This document shows, piece after piece, positions 58,422 through 64,000 of a stretch of DNA of 64,000 bases. The position numbers and the translations under genes were made by a program. The notes under the pieces are model-generated. The model saw nothing but the letters and a program-made list of their open reading frames with translations, was not told the DNA's origin and made no database searches. Source of the DNA: Pyrenopolyporus hunteri (lineage: Eukaryota; Ascomycota; Sordariomycetes; Xylariales; Hypoxylaceae); contig CADCXC010000044.1 in the NCBI GenBank assembly GCA_902806595.1, forward strand, positions 620,001-684,000, read 5' to 3'. How positions within the stretch are numbered: the stretch's first letter is position 1; each line of letters opens with the position of its first letter.

Positions 58422-60293
58422 ATGATTGCAGCTCGTCCTATACCAATTGCTATAAAGCCGACTAGTGAAGAATTTGGCAAAATGATAACGTGGTCGTCGG
58501 TACCGAGGTTTAGTCGGTATGCGACTCACGGTAACAACAGATATCGAATTGGGGGGTTCTGGATTCAGTTTATGACATCCATCGGATGGTATCCAAAGGC
58601 AATGCCAAACGAGGAGAAATGGCTGATCTTGAAACTCGACCTGAGCATTTTGATTTTCGGTTGCCTGTCTTTCTTCACTAAATATCTTGACCAACAGTCA
58701 ATTACCAACGCTTATGTTAGGTATGTGCTTGATTGAGCTTTAACTGATCTATCGTGTATGGATACTAAGTATGCGGAACCATTAGCGGTATGAAGGAGGA
58801 GCTGGGCATGTATGGCGACCAGCTTAACTACATCACCGCGACCTTTTGGGCGTCCTATTGTACCTTCATGATTCCGGCATGTTATTTCTTAACACACTAC
58901 CCCGCTAATAGAGTCCTCCCGGCCCTGGAGATCGGATGGGGGTTGTCCACCTTTGGGCTGGCTTGGGCTAGGAATGTTGAAACGCTATACGCGATGAGAT
59001 TTTTCACCGGTATCTTCGAATGCTGCTCGTTTACCGGAACCATCTACGTCATTGGTTCCTGGTATAAGCCGGGGGAAATTGGCCGACGTGTCGCCCTCTT
59101 CTTCATCGCGAGCCCGCTCGGGACTATGTTTGCTGGGTACTTGCAGGCTGCGGCTTATACGAATCTTAATCGAGTACACGGCCTAGCGGGTTGGAGGTAC
59201 GACTCCCATGACTCCCATGACTCCCATGACTCCCGTGATACGACAAGAGTACCCCAAGGCTGAGAATATGGTTCACTGAATACTTCGGTAGGTGGCTATT
59301 TATCGTCGATACGATCATCACTCTCGCTATAGCTGCGTTGTAAGTTCTCCCGGTATCACGGTTCTGGCCCTTTCGATAATACTGACCAATTAAAGTGGCT
59401 TCTTCGTCTTCCCCGACGTCCCATCCAGGAAGAAACCCCGTTTTATCACAAGCGAAGAGCACTCACTTGCGCGCAAGCGTCTGCAGGAGCTCGTCGCTCC
59501 ACCGCAGCTACACTTATCCCGCGACATATTCAGGCGGGTATTCTCCCGGTGGCATTGGTACCTCTTCGTCCTCCAATGGACGCTGATGGATCAGAATTTT
59601 CTGCCTGGGAGTCAGCCCTTCTCCCTATATCTCAAAGCCAAGAGCAACATATACTCAGTCGTCCAGATCAACACGATACCTACCATTGTGACAGCGGTAA
59701 GCATTGTTGTGGCTCTGCTATGCGGTATCATCGCCGATCGAACGGGCCGGTTTTGGGTCCCTGCCATCGCCGTGACTTTCCCGGTACTGGCTGGCATGAT
59801 ATTGCTGGTGACTTGGGAGGTGGGCGAGAGCGGCCGCCTGGCCGGCTTCATCCTCACTGGATTTGAGGCTGGTACGTTTCACGAGCCATGATTTTCGAGG
59901 ACCCCCTTCCTTAGGCATTGTCTAGTGCTTGAAATAATATACTTACTGACTAACGGCGTCTTAGCTTGCTCGCCTCTGACAATGGGATGGGCGTCTGTGG
60001 TCATGGCTGGGGATGCAGAAGAGCGTGCGGTAGTGACGGCGAGTATGAACGCCATAGGCCAAGCGATCACTGCCGGAACGCAGGTGGTCCAGTTTCCCGC
60101 GAGTGGCGCGCCTGATTTTCACGGGGGATTTATAAGTGTCCTAGCTACGACCATAGCACAACTTGGCGCAATACTCGCCATCCTGTTTTTGAGTGAGAGG
60201 GATCGCAAACGGCAGCTTGTAGGCCGACCAACAGAGCCGGATGCAATAGAAGGAGATGCGGGATTCAACAAGACATTAGAGGCCGGCCACTAA
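58422..60293 (+). CDS. MFS transporter, allantoate/pantothenate (Dal5/Fen2-Liz1) type
   Basis: Twelve-helix plasma-membrane symporter of the anion:cation symporter family; members import allantoate, pantothenate, biotin or nicotinate. Exons 58422-58720, 58786-59196, 59292-59339, 59396-59871 and 59965-60293; 520 residues, frame closed throughout. Junctions give TNAYVSGMKEELGMYG, GLAGWRWLFIVDTIITLA, AIAAFGFFVFPDVPSRKKP and GFEAACSPLTMGWASVVMAG, all typical. Before helix 1 is NEEKWLILKLDLSILIFGCL; the loop motif FFTGIFECCSFTGTIYVIG is clear. The start is uncertain: ATG 58422 is the first in-frame ATG, ATG 58482 would give 500 residues, and the N-terminal 50 residues do not look conserved. Intron 2 contains a 9-bp tandem repeat. 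Substrate cannot be fixed from sequence. Confidence 0.9.
59200..59240. repeat. GACTCCCAT minisatellite inside an intron
   Basis: Four 9-bp units (the last ending GACTCCCGT) within intron 2 of the MFS gene, starting just after the GTAC donor site. Three are identical. Confidence 0.95.
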
Positions 60294-60967
60294 TGCGGTT
60301 TTGCGGTATTAGATACGATACGTTAGGCACCTGGATGGTCTCGTATTTGGTTCATGCCTCTGGGAGCTGTCCTTGTGAGAAGATTCGTGGGTAGTGGATT
60401 GATCATGTATATGCCTAGGTATATATTCTGTAGATGCAGAAATTATACGAGATAGGTATTTTATTACCTTAGGTACCTATGTACTTGAACTTCTGTCTAG
60501 GTTGGTACTAATTCCCTACCTAGGTATACGGTATATGTATTTATCAATGTCTAGGTACGTATTAATATGACTTTTGACCGATATGCGCTAAGCTAATGTT
60601 TATCTGTGTTAATCGTCAGGGGTGTCAGGCGTGTGCACTCTTGGCTCCTTAGGTAAGGTGCCTCGGTGCGTGCTTCCAGGCGTAATTAGGAACCCGGATA
60701 AATATCGGCTAGGTGCCCAAGAATAACAAGCTCAAGAGACTACTATAGTTAAATGTTAGTAGCGAACACCGGAACTTAACCTTCAAACTTCTAACAAACT
60801 GCATCGTCTTGGAGGCAGCTCTCTTGTTGTTGACCCTTGGACGCAGTAGCTTGGCTGCCATTGTCCACTCAGGCCTCAAGTACCGACTTGAGCATTTTCT
60901 TAAAAGCTGTGCTACTTACCTCTCCATTGAACATTTCCTTTTCCGTATGACTTTAAGCCCGTAAATT
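60294..60967. other. Intergenic, 0.7 kb
   Basis: Between the MFS gene and the RSC-type gene, both plus. TACCTAGGTA-type units occur at about 60413-60423, 60470-60480 and 60518-60526. Otherwise nothing seen; the RSC-type promoter should lie in its right part. Confidence 0.55.
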
Positions 60968-63900
60968 ATGGCCAACGAATCCGAGAAGCCAGCCGAGAGT
61001 GCGGTTGAGGTCCGCGATTCCATCGAGGCCAAGGCGACTAATGAAGACAATGGTAGCGACAATAAGGACTCGACACAGACTGTAGGCATATCTACTGAGG
61101 CGGTTAACGTCACGAATGCTAGTAACGGCGGAGGGAGCTCGCGCGAAGGCTCAAGCGCCAATACTGCTGGGGACGCGGAAGCGGACGCGGACGCAGGCGC
61201 AGACGCAGACGCAGATGTAGATGCGGAAGGCGACGTAGATGCCGATGGTGAACCCGAGGAGGAACGCGCACCGAATCGTCGAGATCATGACCTATTGACC
61301 GTGATTGAGAATACCGCAGCCTATCTTTCTAATTATAAAGATGCAGAGTAAGTAGTTCGCGATTCAACTCATTAATCACGACATCTAACCCGGCCGCGAT
61401 AGTGGCTATTACGTTGCGTCTCATTTCCAGCGCATCCCGAATCGACGACTGCTCCCCGAATACCATGAGGTTATCAAAGAGCCTATTGCGTTGAGCACTG
61501 TCCGTGTGAGTACCGTATATCCTAGTCAATCGTCATTTTCTGCCCTCTCGGCCTCGTGCTAATACTTCCGACCGCAGACCAAGAAGTTAAAGAAACAATA
61601 CACTGCCTTTTCCGAATTTGTCAGAGATGTCGCCCTCATCGCCCATAATGCCATGGTATACAACCGGCCATCCTCGGATGTCTTCCAAGACGCCGTTCGT
61701 TTACGGGATATCTTTAAGGAGGAGCTCCAAAGACTGGTCGACGATGGGACTATCAAGCCGGAGGATGCCGTACTCCCCGACTTGGGGGAGATACCAGAAA
61801 CGGAAGATTCCCCACCTCCGGACCCGGACGACGAGGATGTCGAGGACGAAGATGAGGATGATGAGGATGACGAGGATGACGATGATTCGGACGATGATGG
61901 CATTCGCCGGCGGGGGAGACGGGGCGGTCGCACTTCGACCTCGAGTCGGAAAGCTGATACAAGGGATGATTCACACAAGAAACGGGGCCGGCCGCCCAAG
62001 GTGTTCACCCCATTGGAAGCCCGAATCCACGCACTGCTAAAAGGCCTCCGAAAGTTTAAGCACCCAAACGGAGATCTATTAATCGTCCCATTCGAAAGAC
62101 TCCCAGACAAGCAAACAACACCTGACTACTTCGCTGCCATAAAAGACCCCATAGCGATGGACCTGATTAAGCGTAAGGCTAAGAGGAAGAAGTATCAGAA
62201 TGTGGATCAAGTGCTGAGAGACCTCGATCTTATGTTCGAAAATGCGAAGCAGTACAACGAGGAGGGCAGCCAACTTTATAAGGATGCGGTCGAGTTGCAG
62301 CGTCAGGCCCACTTGCTGGCTGAGCAAGAAAAGGCGAGGCCTGACAACGAATTCGAGGACGAGGACGGCCGACGGCCCTTGCCCGAGATCCATCACAAAG
62401 GAGAGATCTGGCGAATTGGTAAGTTGTATAATAGTGTCGCGCAACTGTTTTGCGCCGTTTTGGCGGTTTTACTGACTAGGTACTTAGGCGATTGGGTCCA
62501 TATCACTAATCCAAACGATCTGACGAAGCCCATCGTTGCGCAGATCTACCGGACTTGGGAAGACAAATCTGGGCAGAAGTGGGTGAATGCGTGTTGGTAC
62601 TACCGGCCGGAGCAGACAGTCCATCGGTTCGAGAAGCATTTCCTCGAGAACGAGGTGGTCAAGACGGGCCAGTACCGGGATCACCGTATCGACGAAGTGG
62701 TGGATCGGTGCTTCGTAATGTTTGTGACGCGCTACCATAAAGGTAGACCGCGAGGATTCCCTCGGGAGAAGGAGGTTTACGTGTGCGAAGCCAGGTACAA
62801 CGAGGAAAAGCACAAGTTCAACAAGATCAAGACATGGGCGAGCTGCGTACCGGATGAGGTCCGCGAGAAGGATTACGAGATGGACATATTCGACCCACCT
62901 CGCAAGCTTAAAAAGGTGCCCAGTCCCATCAAGCATCTTCTTCGAGACGATGCGAAGCCGACGGATCCCTTACCCAAGCCGACCTGGGGAGCGCCAAATG
63001 CGCCACCCCTCATTGGAGCCGTACATTGTCGCGCGAGAGAGCCAAACGTAAGTTGCTTCGTCATTTCCTTTGTCTTACTTGCCCTGGGGATCTCTAAACG
63101 CCACCACCTACATTATACCCCCTTCGCTCCCCTGGTAGGTAGAGGCAGTCGAAGGGGGAGAGGGAATAGGAAAGGAAAAGAAAAGAAGACGGAAGAGAAG
63201 CCAAATAAAAACAGCAAACAAAGAAGGGAATCTGATCTACCCCTCTGCTTTCATTCCTATCCCACACTCCCTCCAGCTTATCGATTGCGTTGCAAACTTT
63301 TGGCCTCGACCAAAAAAAAAAAAAAAAAACAGTTGACAATCCTTCTCTTTTTCTTTGTCTCACTGTGGCGCGTCATCTCAAATTAATCCAAAATTTCACT
63401 CATTTGTTCACACATTCTTTGCAGGAATCCCCACCGCCGGAGCCAACGCCATCGCCTCCCCCACCTCTCCCCATCATGGATTCAGTGCGCTGTCCTTCCT
63501 TAATGCAGGCGGCGCGTCCTGCTGATAGCCAGGGCGACATCGTCATGGGTGGTGCTCCTCACTTTTCGACCATTCCGGCCGGACCAACACCGACGCCTAC
63601 GCATGTCGGCGCCTACGCATCGCCCAATCCGTTCGCGCCGCGTCCTAGCCCGACCCCGGTCCCCGTTCCACAATATAGCGGCCATGTCGCCGCTCCTCAT
63701 CCCGGCTTTTCGGTTCAGGGTGTTCAAGGTGCCCACCACGGTGCTCACCACGGTGCTCACGGTCACCATCCCCCTCAGATGACCCAGACTCCACACTTCC
63801 AGCCGCATCAACCGCACCAACAGAACCAACAGCATCAACCACATCAGCCGCATCAGCCGCCCACCTACAACGGATACCCGCCTCAGTACAGCGCTTCACC

Positions 63901-64000
63901 GGTCCCTGTACCCCATCAAACCCCCCACCCTCCTCCCCATCAGATGAACACCCCTATGCCTGCCTACGACATGTCGCATCGTCTCGCGCCGTCCCCCGCT
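60968..64000 (+). CDS. rsc1: RSC1/RSC2-type chromatin remodeller subunit, double bromodomain plus BAH (3-prime end outside window)
   Basis: Subunit of the RSC (SWI/SNF-class) nucleosome remodelling complex; reads acetylated histones in the nucleus. Exons 60968-61347, 61403-61505, 61578-62418, 62488-63047 and 63425 to the window end, still open; 820 residues visible. In order: acidic Ala/Asp repeat (about 70-95); bromodomain 1 (about 108-215) with AHNAMVYNRP, acetyl-lysine Asn190; acidic run (about 225-256); AT-hook KKRGRPPKV (about 295); bromodomain 2 (about 305-402) with AKQYNEEG; BAH domain (about 437-558) from GEIWRIGDWVHI to FNKIKTWA. The last exon is Pro/His/Gln-rich. Intron 3 (69 nt) and the first 339 nt of intron 4 (377 nt) have no in-frame stop, so an uncut frame runs through both; domain sense and splice sites favour removal. 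The single gene could equal Rsc1, Rsc2 or Rsc4-like roles; the BAH domain excludes Rsc4. Confidence 0.93.

Noticed and set aside
61559..62110. 183-codon minus-strand ORF with polyserine
   Set aside because: Antisense to the acidic region of the RSC-type gene; the Ser run is the complement of Asp/Glu codons.

Overview
The window is nuclear DNA of a filamentous ascomycete (Pezizomycotina). The evidence is the set of short GT..AG introns (50-160 nt, one of 377 nt), fungus-specific genes (an alpha-aminoadipate reductase, a White Collar-1 photoreceptor, an RTA1-type membrane protein, a UsgS-like protein) and a 21-kb block of AT-rich DNA with the scars of repeat-induced point mutation (RIP). A WC-1 with a C-X2-C-X18-C-X2-C GATA finger and many TACCTAGGTA palindromes between genes suggest a sordariomycete. 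The order is not certain.

Left block, about 1-21,121: RIP-degraded, gene-free heterochromatin. It is built from dead transposons. An outer LTR pair (about 5,219-5,486 and 19,129-19,399) encloses an inner LTR element (10,561-16,702, probable 5-bp duplication TTATT), so the two look nested. Remaining cytosines are almost all in CpG. Near the left end lie two copies of one fold-back element: a heavily RIP-mutated copy (about 635-1,421) and a fresh copy (2,450-3,192) with 237-bp perfect inverted arms. The block ends in a 9-bp minisatellite (20,994-21,121), only about 200 bp before the first gene.

Gene-bearing part, 21.3-64.0 kb, with intron-exon models worked out from splice sites and reading frame: lys2 alpha-aminoadipate reductase (+, 21,318-24,990); GT25-type glycosyltransferase (-, 25,537-26,905); NYN-domain protein (-, 28,301-29,884); a second small RIP island (about 30,660-31,440); White Collar-1 (+, 32,654-35,825) with a long leader holding upstream ORFs; a proline/histidine-rich hypothetical protein (-, 39,036-40,127); RTA1-like seven-helix protein (-, 44,289-45,452); UsgS-like membrane protein (+, 46,276-47,697); formamidase (+, 48,389-50,214) with a 19-nt microexon; a 574-bp terminal-inverted-repeat element (50,595-51,168); INP1-like peroxisome inheritance protein (+, 51,711-54,059); OTU1/YOD1-like deubiquitinase (-, 55,013-56,178); an allantoate/pantothenate-type MFS transporter (+, 58,422-60,293); and an RSC1/RSC2-type chromatin remodeller subunit (+, from 60,968), cut off by the window end.

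The genes look like unrelated housekeeping and regulatory genes, not a biosynthetic cluster or an operon-like unit. I see no tRNA, rRNA or CRISPR array. The most unusual content is in the repeats: the fresh and RIP-mutated fold-back copies side by side, the CpG-sparing RIP pattern, the nested LTR elements, and the inverted-repeat element between formamidase and INP1.
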